DNA of 64,000 bases from Bufo bufo (GCF_905171765.1 NC_053392.1:401375399-401439398), one strand, 5' to 3'. Counted from the first letter of the stretch, positions 53,883 through 64,000 are shown. Notes: a model not told the origin generated them from the letters alone. Translations and numbers: made by a program.

Positions 53883-55065
53883 CTATCTGGCCTGTCTGGC
53901 TGAGAGTCTCTTAGCGCTGCGGATGAACTCGAGGTTCTTGTGGTCAGTTTGTACGATTATGGGGTTGGTGTCTCCCTCCAGCAGGTGTCTCCACTCAGAG
54001 AAGGCATCCTTGATCGCCAGTAGTTCTTTGTTCCCGATGTCATAGTTCTTCTCGGAGGGGGACATCTGGCGGGAGAAATATGCGCACGGGTGTAATAGCA
54101 TCCTCTCCCCTGTCCGTTGTGACAAAACTGCCCCCACCGCAGAGTCTGATGCATCCACTTCGACTGTAAATGGGAGCTCGGGGTTCGGGTGGATTAGGAT
54201 TGGGGCAGAAGTGAAGAGGAGTTTCAACTTGGTGAAGGCCTCCTGGGCCTCGGGTGTCCAGGAGAAGGGGACTGCCTTCTTGGTGAGTTGGGTGATTGGT
54301 GCTATGACCTTGGAGAAGTTCCGGATAAACTTCCGATAGAAGTTGGCGAAGCCAATGAATCTTTGTATCTCCTTCTCGTTTTTCGGAACGGGCCAGTTCA
54401 TCACAGCTTGGACCTTCCCCGGGTCCATACTTAGGCCCGCTGGGGAGATGATGTATCCGAGGAACTGAGTGGTGGTTCGCTCAAACTCGCATTTCTCTAG
54501 CTTAATATAGAGAGAGTTCTGTCTGAGCCTCTGCAGTACCCTGCGGACGTGTTCGCGGTGCTGCTCGAGGTCTTCAGAGAAGATCAAGATGTCATCCAGG
54601 TAATCGACTACAAACAGATCCAGCATGTCCCTGAGGACGTCGTTAATGAAGTGCTGGAAGGTGGCGGGAGCATTGCAGAGTCCGAAAGGCATGACCAGGT
54701 ACTCGAAATGACCATAACGTGTCCAGAAGGCGGTCTTCCATTCGTCCCCAGGGCGGATTCGGACGAGGTTGTAGGCCCCTCGAAGGTCGAGTTTGGTGAA
54801 GATCTTCGCTTCCCGTAGTCTCTCAAGGAGTTCGGAAATCAGTGGGAGCGGGTACCGGTTTTTTACGGTTATGTCATTAAGCTTTCTGTAGTCTATGCAG
54901 GGACGAGTCTTTTTTCTCTACGAAGAAAAAGGGGGCTCCCGCGGGGGAGGTGGAGGGCCGGATGAACCCCTTCCTCAGGTCCTCGTCCAGGTACTCTTTC
55001 AGAGCCTTGAGTTCAGGCTCTGAGAGGGAGTAGATACTGCCAAAGGGTATTTCGGCCCCGGGCAA
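53883..55065 (-). pseudogene. Gypsy 2 reverse transcriptase and RNase H
   Basis: Minus-strand polymerase. The N-terminal part ([26 protein letters not shown]) ends at a frameshift near 54905. Reading goes on in another frame through [27 protein letters not shown] with the first aspartate, and [14 protein letters not shown]. The catalytic pair is in [13 protein letters not shown] near 54595. RNase H follows with [18 protein letters not shown] near 54160 and [16 protein letters not shown] near 54030, then [26 protein letters not shown] at 53883-53885 replaces the tryptophan expected before the next segment (PFFSRFN-like). One frameshift and one stop therefore inactivate it, although the motifs are all present. 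Confidence 0.93.
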
Positions 55066-55269
55066 CAGTTCTATAGGGCAGTCGTAGGGTCGGTGTGGGG
55101 GCAGCTTGTCTGCGTTTTTCTTGTCGCAGACATCCTGGAACTCGCTGTATTGAGGGGGTAGCAGATCCTTGACGGATAGCTTTGAGATGGTGGTGTCTTC
55201 TGGTGGAAGGACGGGTCTGTGGGAGCAATTTAGTGAGCAGAACTCTGACGGGAATCGTATGCAGCGGGT

Positions 55270-56584
55270 TTACCAGTCTACCGAGGGGTTGTGGGTGGCC
55301 AACCAAGGGATGCCCAAGATCACCGGGAACTTCGGGGAAGCGATCAGCGAGAAGTGGATCTTTTCGCGGTGATCGGGTTCTATGAGGAGTTGTAGTTCGG
55401 TGGTCTCGTGAGTGGCCGGCCGCGAGGAGAGTGGGGATCCGTCGACGGTTTCCAGGTCAACGGGGGCTGCCTTGATTGTCAGTGGAATGTTCTTTTCGCG
55501 GGCGAAGGTTAAGTCCATGAAGTTGCCTCCCGCCCCGGAGTCTAACATCGCTGAACAGGGGAGTTGTCGCCCCTCAATGTCGATGAGGATGGGAATGATG
55601 AAATGGGATCCATGAGTCGCCGTATTGTTATTTTCCGGAGCTGCTGACGGGGTTGGAGTCTGTGGTTGCTCCTTTAGTTCCGTGACGGCAATAGTCTTTC
55701 GGATCTTATGAGGACATTTGATGGCAAAATGACCCGGCTCCCCACAGTAGAGGCAGAGGTTTTCGGCCAGCCGTCTCTCCTTCTCAGCTGTAGATAGAGA
55801 CCTACGTAGAGCGTCGACCTGCATAGGTTCAGTTGCTGATTGGGGGTCGCGCTGGGCGTTGGAAGAGAAGGAGTAAGTGGGTCTGTGGTCGAGGACCAGA
55901 GTCTTTCTCTCTTCCTCTCGGAGAGTCTTTGATCTATCCGGATGCATAACTGAATAAAGTCATCCAGATCGTCCGGGGCCTCAACTCTGGCGAGTTCGTC
56001 CTTTATTAATTCTGACAGGCCTCGCCGGAATTGGCTCCTCTGTGCCGCTGGGTTCCAGGTGGTGTCCGTGACCCAACGGCGAAACTCGGCGGTGTATTCG
56101 GCGACGGAGCGTCTCCCTTGCCGCAGACCATGTAGTCGTGCCTCAGCTGTCGCACAGCGGTTGGGGTCGTCGAAGACTTGGCTCATGTCGGTGATTAAGT
56201 TGTTTAGGTCGTCCAGGAGCTGACTGTTAGTCTCCACGTAAGGTGATGCCCATGCTAATGCTTCTTCCGTCAGGAGATTGACCATGAATAGCACCTTCTT
56301 TTTCTCGGTGGTGAAGGGGGCCGGGTACATCTGAAAATAGATGCGGCATTGGTTTAGAAACCCCCGATACTGGCGTCTGTCGCCGCCTCATCTTGATGGG
56401 AGTGGCATGCGGGTGTCTGCGGCCGCGCCGCGTACGTCCAGGTGTTGCCTCTGTAGTTCAATAATCTCCCTTTGCTGGCTTTGGACTACGCCTTGGAGCT
56501 GGGCAAATTTCTCCTAAAATATGGAGTACTAAATTCTTGAAGTTCGGAGACCTGCTTACGCAGAGTGGCCATTGCGGACTCCAT
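55270..56584 (-). pseudogene. Gypsy 2 gag and protease
   Basis: The ATG at 56582-56584 opens gag with MATLRKQVSELQE. An early frameshift near 56520 leads to another frame (QSQQREIIELQRQHLDV), and a stop/frame change near 56390 leads to the capsid part (QYRGFLNQCRIYF, then EYTAEFRRWVTDTTW near 56090). A further frame change near 55945 leads to the nucleocapsid. There the zinc knuckle CLYCGEPGHFAIKCP is intact near 55750. The protease has the expected active site LDSGAGGNFMDL near 55545 and the late step ILGIPWLATHNPSVDW. A TAA at 55270-55272 ends this frame directly after VDW. The protein would bind its RNA and process gag-pol, but three or more frame breaks prevent that. Confidence 0.92.
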
Positions 56585-56601
56585 AGTGTGGCTGATTATT
56601 C

Positions 56602-57153
56602 TGTAACAGTCCTACAGGCTCACCTGAGTCAGAGGACCGCTGGCCGGAGGTAGGAGTGGAGCCCAGTGGCAAGGACCGCAGGCAGGTAGTAAGCGTGGTC
56701 AGACAATCCGGATGGCAATGGTGGTAGCAGTTCAGTAGGTAGGGATAAGGCAGAAGAGTAGTCGGTAGGCAGGCGGTGAGTCAGGGCAGGCGGCAGTAAG
56801 CGTGGTCAGACAATCCGGATGGCAACGGTGGTAGCAGTTCAGTAGGTAGGGATAAGGCAGAAGAGTAGTCGGTAGGCAATTCCTGGTCAGCAGTGGACTT
56901 CCAGCAGTAGCAGGAGCAACAGATGAGGAGAAGCTTGATCAAGGCTCAGGAGCTCAATAATCAGCAAACTGGAGTGCAAGGGGCTGGACTATATAGGGAA
57001 GTACCAGGTGTGGGGAATCAAGGGTAATGAGCAAGGCTAGGCAAGACTGAGGTTAGCTAATAGGCTTCAGGGAGGAATGTCCACAGAGGACGGTAGCCTA
57101 GTAAGCAGGGCTACCGCCTGGGATGTGGCTGGTCACGGGTTCGAATCCCGACA
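56602..57153 (-). repeat. Gypsy 2 5' LTR
   Basis: Same structure as 51717-52268, including the 107-bp internal duplication and the terminal tRNA-like segment, here ending CCCGACA. Confidence 0.95.
57087..57153 (+). other. tRNA-like segment at the LTR edge
   Basis: On the plus strand, TAGCCTAGTAAGC at 57094 resembles an A box and GGTTCGAATCC at 57138-57148 is a perfect B box. A D-stem (GCCT/GGGC), an anticodon-like arm (CCGC-CTGGGAT-GTGG, loop centre GGG) and a T-arm (CGGG-TTCGAAT-CCCG) can be drawn. An acceptor stem cannot. It is antisense to the element and also present in the other LTR at 52202-52268. I call it tRNA-like, not a gene. Confidence 0.45.
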
Positions 57154-58194
57154 CACCCTCTGTTTTCTATCATTGAGCCAGTTACTTACCCACTTACAGA
57201 TGTTTTCTCCCAGTCCAAGCATTCTCATTTTATATACTAACCTTTTATGTGGTACAGTGTCAAATGCTTTGGAGAAGTCCAGATATACGACATCCATTGA
57301 TTCGCCGCTGTCAAGTCTAGAACTTACCTCCTCATAGAAACTGATTAAATTAGTTTGACATGACCGATCCCTCACAAAGCCATGCTAATATGGCGTTATT
57401 TGCTTATTTCCGTTAAGATGCTCTAAGATAGCATCTCTCAGAAAACCTTCAAACAGTTTACCCACAACAAATGTTAAACTTACCGGCCTATAGTTTCCAG
57501 GTTCTGTTTTTGAACCATTTTTGAATATCGGCACCACATTTGCCATGCGCCAATCCTGTGGGACATTCCCTGTCAGTATAGAGTCCGCAAATATCAGAAA
57601 TAAGGGTCTGGCTATGACATTACTTAATTCCCTTAGGATACGGGGGTGTATGCCATCTGGTCCTGGCGATTTGTCTATTTTGATCTTTTTAAGTCGCTGT
57701 TGTACTTCTTCCTGGGTCAGACAGGACACTTTTAATGGCGAATTTATTTCAACATTCAGCATTTCATCTGACAGTTTATATTCCTCAGTGAATACATTGG
57801 AGAAAAAAATATTTAACAGCTTTGCTTTCTCCTCGTCGCTCTCTGCGACTCCCCCCTCATTACTCTTTAAAGGGCCGACACCTTCAGATTTATACTTTTT
57901 AACATTTATATAATTGAAGAACATTTTAGGGTTAGTTTTACTCTCTTTGGCAATTAATCTCTCGGTCTCTAGTTTGGCCGCTTTTATTAGTTTTTTACAT
58001 GTTCTGTTTTTTTCCTTATAGTTTTTCAGTGCTTCCGTGCTACCCTCCTGTTTTAGGGTTTTATATGCTTTCTTTTTGTCATTTATTGCTTTCTTTACAG
58101 TTCTGTTTATCCATATTGGTTTCTTTTTGTTCCTTAACCTTTTATTCCCATACGGTATGTACCTCTCACAATGAGATTTTAGGATGTTTTTAAC
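57149..58194 (-). pseudogene. CR1 copy C reverse transcriptase, N-terminal part
   Basis: Minus-strand block between Gypsy 2 and TTAA copy 3. From 58194 it reads VKNILKSHCERYIPYGNKR, a lysine-rich linker (KKAYKTLKQEGSTEALKNYKE), then DKSPGPDGIHPRILREL and NYRPVSLTFVVGKLFE of the polymerase. A nonsense codon at 57385-57387 (TPY*HGF, CAG to TAG) breaks it. Reading continues with MRDRSCQTNLISFYEE and VYLDFSKAFDTVPH, the first catalytic aspartate, to WLNDRKQR at the Gypsy 2 LTR. It joins the C-terminal part at 51716. Apart from the single stop and two insertions the gene is well preserved. Confidence 0.92.
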
Positions 58195-58199
58195 CACCT

Positions 58200-58510
58200 C
58201 CGGACCGCTGTACGCAGATTCGCGTTCCGGAGGTGGCAGCCCTGCGCTCAGCGACGCATATACGCGTCATCTCGCGCGAGCCGGGATTTCCTGTGAACGC
58301 GCGCACACAGGCGCGCGCGCTCACAGGAACGGAAGGTAAGAGAGTTGATCTCCAGCCTGCCAGCGGCGATCGTTCGCTGGCAGGCTGGAGATGTGTTTTT
58401 TTTAACCCCTAACAGGTATATTAGACGCTGTTTTGATAACAGCGTCTAATATACCTGCTACCTGGTCCTCTGGTGGTCCCCTTTGTTTGGATCGACCACC
58501 AGAGGACACA
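58200..58510. repeat. Hairpin chain of TTAA copy 3
   Basis: Consecutive inverted repeats: CCTCCGGA with TCCGGAGG near 58197-58235; TCCTGTGA with TCACAGGA (58290-58329); ATCTCCAGCCTGCCAGC with GCTGGCAGGCTGGAGAT (58348-58393); AGGTATATTAGACGCTG with CAGCGTCTAATATACCT (58410-58456); and CCTCTGGTGGTC with GACCACCAGAGG (58468-58506). Confidence 0.85.
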
Positions 58511-58559
58511 GGTAGCTCAGTAAAGTCCCACCAAGCACCACTACACTACACCCCCCCCC

Positions 58560-59640
58560 GTCACTTATTAGCCCCTGATCACCCCTGATCACCCCATATA
58601 GACTCCCTGATCACCCCCCTGTCATTGATTACCCCCCTGTCATTGATCAACCCCCTGTAAAGCTCCATTCAGATGTCCGCATGATTTTTACGGATGCACT
58701 GATAGATGGATCGGATCCGCAAAACGCATCCGGACGTCTGAATGAAGCCTTACAGGGGCGTGATCAATGACTGTGGTTATCACCCCATATAGACTCCCTG
58801 ATCACACCCCTGTCATTGATCAACCCCCTGTAAAGCTCCATTCAGATGTCCGCATGATTTTTACGGATGCACTGATAGATGGATCGGATCCGCAAAACGC
58901 ATCCGGACGTCTGAATGAAGCCTTACAGGGGCATGATCAATGACTGTGGTTATCACCCCATATAGACTCCCTGATCACCCCCCTGTCATTGATCACCCCC
59001 CCTGTCATTGATTACCCCCCTGTAAAGCTCCATTCAGATGTCCGCATGATTTTTACGGATCCACTGATAGATGGATCGGATCCGCAAAACGCATCCGGAC
59101 GTCTGAATGAAGCCTTACAGGGGCGTGATCAATGACTGTGGTTATCACCCCATATAGACTCCCTGATCCCCCCCCTGTCATTGATCAACCCCCTGTAAAG
59201 CTCCATTCAGATGTCCGCATGATTTTTACGGATGCACTGATAGATGGATCGGATCCGCAAAACGCATCCGGACGTCTGAATGAAGCCTTACAGGGGCATG
59301 ATCAATGACTGTGGTTATCACCCCATATAGACTCCCTGATCACCCCCCTGTCATTGATTACACCCCTGTCATTGATTACCCCCCTGTAAAGCTCCATTCA
59401 GATGTCCGCATGATTTTTACGGATGCACTGATAGATGGATCGGATCCGCAAAACGCATACGGACGTCTGAATGAAGCCTTACAAAGGGCGTGATCAATGA
59501 CTGTGGTTATCACCCCATATAAACTCCCTGATCACCCCCCTGTCATTGATCACCCCCCCTGTCATTGATCACCCCCCCTGTCATTGATCACCCCCCCCTG
59601 TCATTGATCACCCCTCTGTAAGGCTCCATTCAGACATTTT
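58560..59640. repeat. 173/192-bp satellite with an inverted repeat in each unit
   Basis: The step AGCTCCATTCAGATGTCC starts at 58661, 58834, 59026, 59199 and 59390, so spacings alternate 173, 192, 173, 191. Each unit pairs ATTCAGATGTCCG with CGGACGTCTGAAT and includes GGATCGGATCCGC. The longer units gain extra copies of the CCCCTGTCATTGAT step, which expands into its own short array at 59530-59610. Confidence 0.9.
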
Positions 59641-62640
59641 TTTGGCCCAAGTTAGCGGAATTTTTTTTTTTTTTTTCTTACAAAGTCTCATATTCCACTA
59701 ACTTGTGTCAAAAAATAAAATCTCACATGAACTCACCATACCCCTCACGGAATCCAAATGCGTAAAATATTTTAGACATTTATATTCCAGACTTCTTCTC
59801 ACGCTTTAGGGCCCCTAGAATGCCAGGGCAGTATAAATACCCCACATGTGACCCCATTTCGGAAAGAAGACACCCCCAGGTATTCCGTGAGGGGCATATT
59901 GAGTCCATGAAAGATTGAAATTTTTGTCCCAAGTTAGCGGAACGGGAGACTTTGTGAGAAAAAAAATAAAAAATATCAATTTCCGCTAACTTGTGCCCAA
60001 AAAAAAAAATTTCTATGAACTCTCCATGCCCCTCATTGAATACCTTGGGGTGTCTTCTTTCCAAAATGGGGTCACATGTGGGGTATTTATACTGCCCTGG
60101 CATTCTAGGGGCCCCAAAGCGTGAGAAGAAGTCTGGTATCCAAATGTCTAAAAATGCCCTCCTAAAATGAATTTGGGCCCCTTTGCGCATCTAGGCTGCA
60201 AAAAAGTGTCACACATGTGGTATCGCCGTACTCAGTAGAAGTTGGGGAATGTGTTTTGGGGTGTCATTTTACATATACCCATGCTGGGTGAGATAAATAT
60301 CTTGGTCAAATGCCAACTTTGTATAAAAAAATGGGAAAAGTTGTCTTTTGCCAAGATATTTCTCTCACCCAGCATGGGTATATGTAAAATGACACCCCAA
60401 AACACATTCCCCAACGTCTCCTGAATACGGCGATACCAGATGTGTGACACTTTTTTGCAGCCTAGGTGGGCAAAGGGGCCCACATTCCAAAGAGCACCTT
60501 TAGGATTTCACAGGTCATTTACCTACTTACCACACATTAGGGCCCCTGGAAAATGCCAGGGCAGTATAACTACCCCACAAGTGACCCCATTTTGGAAAGA
60601 AGACACCCCAAGGTATTCCGTGAGGGGCATGGCGAGTTCCTAGAATTTTTTATTTTTTGTCACAAGTTAGTGGAAAATGATGATTTTTTTTTTTTTTTCA
60701 TACAAAGTCTCATATTCCACTAACTTGTGACAAAAAATAAAAACTTCCATGAACTCACTATGCCCATCAGCGAATACCTTGGGGTCTCTTCTTTCCAAAA
60801 TGGGGTCACTTGTGGGGTAGTTATACTGCCCTGGCATTCTAGGGGCCCAAATGTGTGGTAAGGAGTTTGAAATCAAATTCTATAAAAAATGACGAGTGAA
60901 ATCCGAAAGGTGCTCTTTGGAATATGGGCCCCTTTGCCCACCTAGGCTGCAAAAAAGTGTCACACATCTGGTATCTCCGTATTCAGTAGAAGTTGGGGAA
61001 TGTGTTTTGGGGTGTCATTTTACATATACCCATGCTGGGTGAGAGAAATATCTTGGCAAAAGACAACTTTTCCCATTTTTTTATACAAAGTTGGCATTTG
61101 ACCAAGATATTTATCTCACCCAGCATGGGTATATGTAAAATGACACCTCAAAACACATTCCCCAACTTCTCCCGAGTACGGAGATACCAGATGTGTGACA
61201 CTTTTTTGCAGCCTAGGTGGGCAAAGAGGCCCATATTCCAAAGAGCACCTTTCGGATTTCACTCGTCATTTTTTACAGAATTTGATTTCAAACTCCTTAC
61301 CACACATTTGGGCCCCTAGAATGCCAGGGCAGTATAACTACCCCACAAGTGACCCCATTTTGGAAAGAAGAGACCCCAAGGTATTCGCTGATGGGCATAG
61401 TGAGTTCATGGAAGTTTTTATTTTTTGTCACAAGTTAGTGGAATATGAGACTTTGTATGAAAAAAAAAAAAAAAAAAAACTCATCATTTTCCACTAACTT
61501 GTGACAAAAAATAAAAAATTCTAGGAACTCGCCATGCCCCTCACGGAATACCTTGGGGTGTCTTCTTTCCAAAATGGGGTCACTTGTGGGGTAGTTATAC
61601 TGCCCTGGCATTCTAGGGGCCCAAATGTGTGGTAAGGAGTTTGAAATCAAATTCTGTAAAAAATGACCTGTGAAATCCGAAAGGTGCTCTTTGGAATATG
61701 GGCCCCTTTGCCCACCTAGGCTGCAAAAAAGTGTCACACATCTGGTATCTCCGTACTAAGGAGAAGGTGGGGAATGTGTTTTGGGGTGTCTTTTTACATA
61801 TACCCATGCTGGGTGAGATAAATATCTTGGTCAAATGCCAACTTTGTATAAAAAAATGGGAAAAGTTGTCTTTTGCCAAGATATTTCTCTCACCCAGCAT
61901 GGGTATATGTAAAATGACACCCCAAAACACATTCCCCACCTTCTCCTGAGTACGGAAATACCAGATGTGTGACACTTTTTTGCAGCCTAGGTGGGCAAAG
62001 GGGCCCATATTCCAAAGAGCACCTTTCGGATTTCACAGGTCATTTTTTTACAGAATTTGATTTCAAACTCCTTACCACACATTTGGGCCCCTAGAATGCC
62101 AGGGCAGTATAACTACCCCACAAGTGACCCCATTTTGGAAAGAAGAGACCCCAAGGTATTCGCTGATGGGCATAGTGAGTTCATAGAACTTTTTATTTTT
62201 TGTCACAAGTTAGTGGAATATGAGACTTTGTAAGAAAAAAATAAAATAAAAAAAAATCATCATTTTCCGCTAACTTGTGACAAAAAATAAAAAGTTTGAT
62301 GAACTCACTATGCCCATCAGCGAATACCTTAGGGTGTGTACTTTCCGAAATGGGGTCATTTGTGGGGTGTTTGTACTGTCTGGGCATTGTAGAACCTCAG
62401 GAAACATGACAGGTGCTCAGAAAGTCAGAGCTGCTTCAAAAAGCGGAAATTCACATTTTTATACCATAGTTTGTAAACGCTATAACTTTTACCCAAACCA
62501 TTTTTTTTTTACCCAAACATTTTTTTTTTCTCAAAGACATGTAGAACAATAAATTTAGAGCAAAATTTATATATGGATGTCGTTTTTTTTTGCAAAATTT
62601 TACAACTGAAAGTGAAAAATGTCATTTTTTTGCAAAAAAA
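59640..62640. repeat. ~750-780-bp higher-order array of nested palindromes
   Basis: A ~170-bp palindrome recurs at 60244, 60993 and 61770 (outer arms GGGGAATGTGTTTTGGGGTG and its complement; inner arms GATAAATATCTTGG/CCAAGATATTT, TTTGTATAAAAAAATGGG). Between them a second inverted unit with CCACTAACTTGTGACAAAAA and its complement, CCATTTTGGAAAGAAGA and AATGCCAGGGCAGTATAA recurs. Short open frames within it arise from the repeat and are not genes. Confidence 0.85.
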
Positions 62641-62856
62641 TCGTTAAATTTCGATTAATAACAAAAAAAGTAAAAATGTCAGCAGCAATGAAATACCACC
62701 AAATGAAAGCTCTATTAGTGAGAAGAAAAGGAGGTAAAATTCATTTGGGTGGTAAGTTGCATGACCGAGCAATAAACGGTGAAAGTAGTGTAGGTCAGAA
62801 GTGTAAAAAGTGGCCTGGTCTTTCAGGGTGTTTAAGCACTGGGGGCTGAGGTGGTT

Positions 62857-63690
62857 AAAGATGTCCCATTTTGTGGCTGTATTTTTATTTTTGAGGACTT
62901 TGTCCCAGTTAGTTAGGCCTATGGTCTCTCTTAGTTGGCTAAATTTAGCTTTTTTGAAGTTTGATATTTTTTTTCCTCCCTGTAGAAACGCTCTTTTGAA
63001 TGATAATTGGAAGGTTATTACTTTATGGTCACTATTTCCCAGGTGTCCCCCAACCTGCACGTCTGTTGTTCTGTCAGGTCTATTGGTTAATACTAAGTCC
63101 AGTATGGCCGTCCCTCTAGTCGGGTCCTGAACCAGTTGGGAGAGGTAATTGTCTTTGGTTATTGCCAAGAATCTGTTTCCTTTATTAGATATACAAGTTT
63201 CAGTTTCCCAGTCTATATCTGGGTAGTTGAAGTCCCCCATAATAAGCACCTCATTATGATTTGCCGCCTTGTCTATCTCGTTTAGTAGTAGATTTTCTGT
63301 GGACTCTGGTATATTAGGTGGTTTATAGTAAACTCCTATTAGTAATTTATTGTTGTTTTTAGCTCCATGTATCTCTACCCACAGTGACTCCACATGTTCA
63401 TGTCCCTCACTTATATCTTCACGGAATGTGGGCTTTAGACAGGACTTTACATAAAGGCAGACCCCTCCCCCTCTCCGGTTTTGACGATCCTTTCTAAACA
63501 GAATGTAACCTTGTACATTAACTGCCCAGTCATAGCTATCATAGCCATTTCTCAGTTATTCCCACTATGTCATAGTCCTCCTCACACATCACTAATTCCA
63601 GTTCACCAGTTTTATTAGTCAGGCTTCTGGCATTAGTATACATACATTTGAGAGGTTTATGTATATTTTTTACCCTACACCTTTCCTTCT
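62857..63690 (-). pseudogene. CR1 copy C ORF2 endonuclease
   Basis: Minus-strand apurinic-type endonuclease at the start of CR1 ORF2, which nicks the target. From about 63690 it reads CMYTNARSLTNKTGELELV with the first asparagine, then EEDYDIVGITE with the catalytic glutamate. A one-base change near 63545 (EKWL) shifts the frame; the next frame continues YDWAVNVQGYILFRKDRQN, then GGGVCLYVKS. The later motifs are intact: LIMGDFNYPDIDWE near 63230, ILDLVLTNRP and GNSDHKVITFQL near 63025. The linker goes on to ATKWDIF at the TTAA insertion. Only one frameshift is evident, plus the insertion. Confidence 0.92.
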
Positions 63691-63801
63691 GAACTGTTCT
63701 AGTCCCTCCTTCCATTCCTCCCCCAGTCCCACTACCTTGCCCCCGGTCTCTATCTGCACTATCTTACCCTTCTATAGTGTAATTACCCTCCCCCCCAGTC
63801 C

Positions 63802-64000
63802 CTAGTTTAAACACTCCTCCAACCTTCTAGCCATCTTCTTCCCCAACACAGCTGCCCCTTCCCCATTGAGGTGCAGCCCGTCCCTACGATAGAGCCTGTA
63901 GCCGACAGAGAAGTCGGCCCAGTTCTCCAGGAACCCAAACCCCTCCATCCTACACCAGTTTTTGAGCCACTTGTTAATTTCCCTAATCTCCCGCTGCCTT
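63802..64000 (-). CDS. CR1 copy C ORF1, C-terminal end (partial)
   Basis: The minus strand from the window edge to a TAG at 63802-63804 is open for about 65 codons: REIREINKWLKNW, then RMEGFGFLENWADF, then DGLHLNGEGAAVLGKKMARR. The D-G-L-H-L-N step is the C-terminal Asp-x-x-His part of the SGNH/GDSL esterase fold that many vertebrate CR1 ORF1 proteins carry. The catalytic serine and the rest of ORF1 lie outside the window, so integrity cannot be judged. It sits about 110 bp upstream of the ORF2 endonuclease, as expected for CR1. No stop or shift is visible in the part present. Confidence 0.75.
   Translation of the reverse strand, partial: RQREIREINKWLKNWCRMEGFGFLENWADFSVGYRLYRRDGLHLNGEGAAVLGKKMARRLEECLN

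Larger units (their letters stand above)
51717..57153 (-). mobile_element. Gypsy-type LTR retrotransposon 2 (chromodomain type)
   Basis: LTRs of 552 bp at 51717-52268 and 56602-57153 differ at about three positions by eye. The 5-bp repeat CACCC flanks the element. It lies in CR1 copy C and is in reverse orientation. A polypurine tract (AAGGGGGGGGGGAG on the minus strand) precedes the 3' LTR at 52269-52285. The gag ATG (56582-56584) lies only about 17 nt from the 5' LTR. Confidence 0.95.
58191..62857 (-). mobile_element. TTAA-flanked element, copy 3, with satellite arrays
   Basis: TTAA lies at both ends (about 58190-58193 and 62854-62857), with an 11-bp terminal repeat TTAACCACCTC on both sides. 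The CR1 coding sequence is continuous without it. The interior, from left to right, is a hairpin chain, a 173/192-bp satellite, a nested-palindrome array and an AT-rich end. No transposase is visible. Orientation is taken from the hairpin chain, which in copy 1 lies at the 3' end. Confidence 0.85.
50536..64000 (-). mobile_element. CR1 LINE, copy C, nearly full length, with two insertions
   Basis: The 3' tail has about five CATAGTAA units (antisense) at 50531-50575. Coding runs on the minus strand in four blocks: 50758-51716, 57149-58194, 62857-63690 (ORF2) and 63802-64000 (ORF1, leaving the window). The gaps are Gypsy 2 (CACCC on both sides) and TTAA copy 3 (TTAA on both sides). Confidence 0.92.

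Noticed and set aside
57087..57153. A true tRNA-Pro gene
   Set aside because: A- and B-box-like steps are present but no acceptor stem can be formed, the anticodon stem has a mismatch and the segment is inside an LTR.
58560..59640. CRISPR-like array
   Set aside because: Repeats are long, contain inverted pairs, have no short unique spacers, and the context is plainly eukaryotic.
59780..62233. Several open frames of 60-131 codons in the palindrome array
   Set aside because: The same peptides appear on both strands at each repeat, which is what palindromic repeats produce. None has homology that I recognise.

Overview
This window is eukaryotic repeat-rich DNA, most likely from an anuran amphibian. 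I base that on the mix of element types: CR1 LINEs ending in an 8-bp tail repeat, an L1-like LINE, a DIRS tyrosine-recombinase retrotransposon, a Penelope-like element with a GIY-YIG nuclease, chromodomain Gypsy elements, several Tc1 families, BED-finger hAT elements, TTAA-flanked elements and large palindromic MITEs. I found no host gene, rRNA, true tRNA gene or CRISPR array. Nearly every base that I can explain belongs to a mobile element or to a satellite derived from one, and almost every element is broken or nested in another.

Layout. 1-1632: subterminal repeats of an hAT-like element, carrying a Tc1 scrap. 1912-2983: a Tc1 element with an inverted 3' end. 2983-11051: two related hAT copies, one truncated (minus strand) and one about 6.6 kb long (plus strand), the latter with tandem arrays on both sides of a degenerate transposase. 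11052-11301: a long hairpin. 13066-22420: a third hAT on the minus strand. It is split by an L1-like LINE (15301-22180, 9-bp target duplication), and the LINE's reverse-transcriptase core is replaced by a TTAA-flanked element (17146-19255). 22421-32234: a second, reversed copy of that TTAA family. It carries Gypsy element 1 (22903-28382), an unclassified insertion, a palindromic Harbinger-type MITE, a small TA-flanked MITE and half of a T2-type MITE.

32867-47388: the two ends of one Tc1 family. Between them lie a CR1 copy and a DIRS element (35598-46020). The DIRS is interrupted by two head-to-head Penelope copies (38834-44503, 16-bp target duplication), and these are interrupted by a 722-bp palindromic T2-type MITE. 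47389-48840 is AT-rich DNA in which I recognise nothing. 48841-50345 is an older CR1 fragment with a Harbinger-type MITE. 50536-64000 is a nearly complete minus-strand CR1, running from its 3' tail repeat to part of an ORF1 with an esterase-like end. It is split by Gypsy element 2 (51717-57153, LTRs about 99.5% identical) and by a third TTAA element (58191-62857) filled with satellite and palindrome arrays.

The autonomous elements each supply their own mobility proteins: DDE transposases for Tc1 and hAT, endonuclease plus reverse transcriptase for L1, CR1 and Penelope, gag-pol for Gypsy, and reverse transcriptase, RNase H and tyrosine recombinase for DIRS. The only clearly intact proteins are L1 ORF1p and probably the DIRS recombinase. 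The clearest order of events from nesting is DIRS, then Penelope, then T2-type MITE; and CR1, then Gypsy 2 and TTAA element 3. All comparisons were made by eye.
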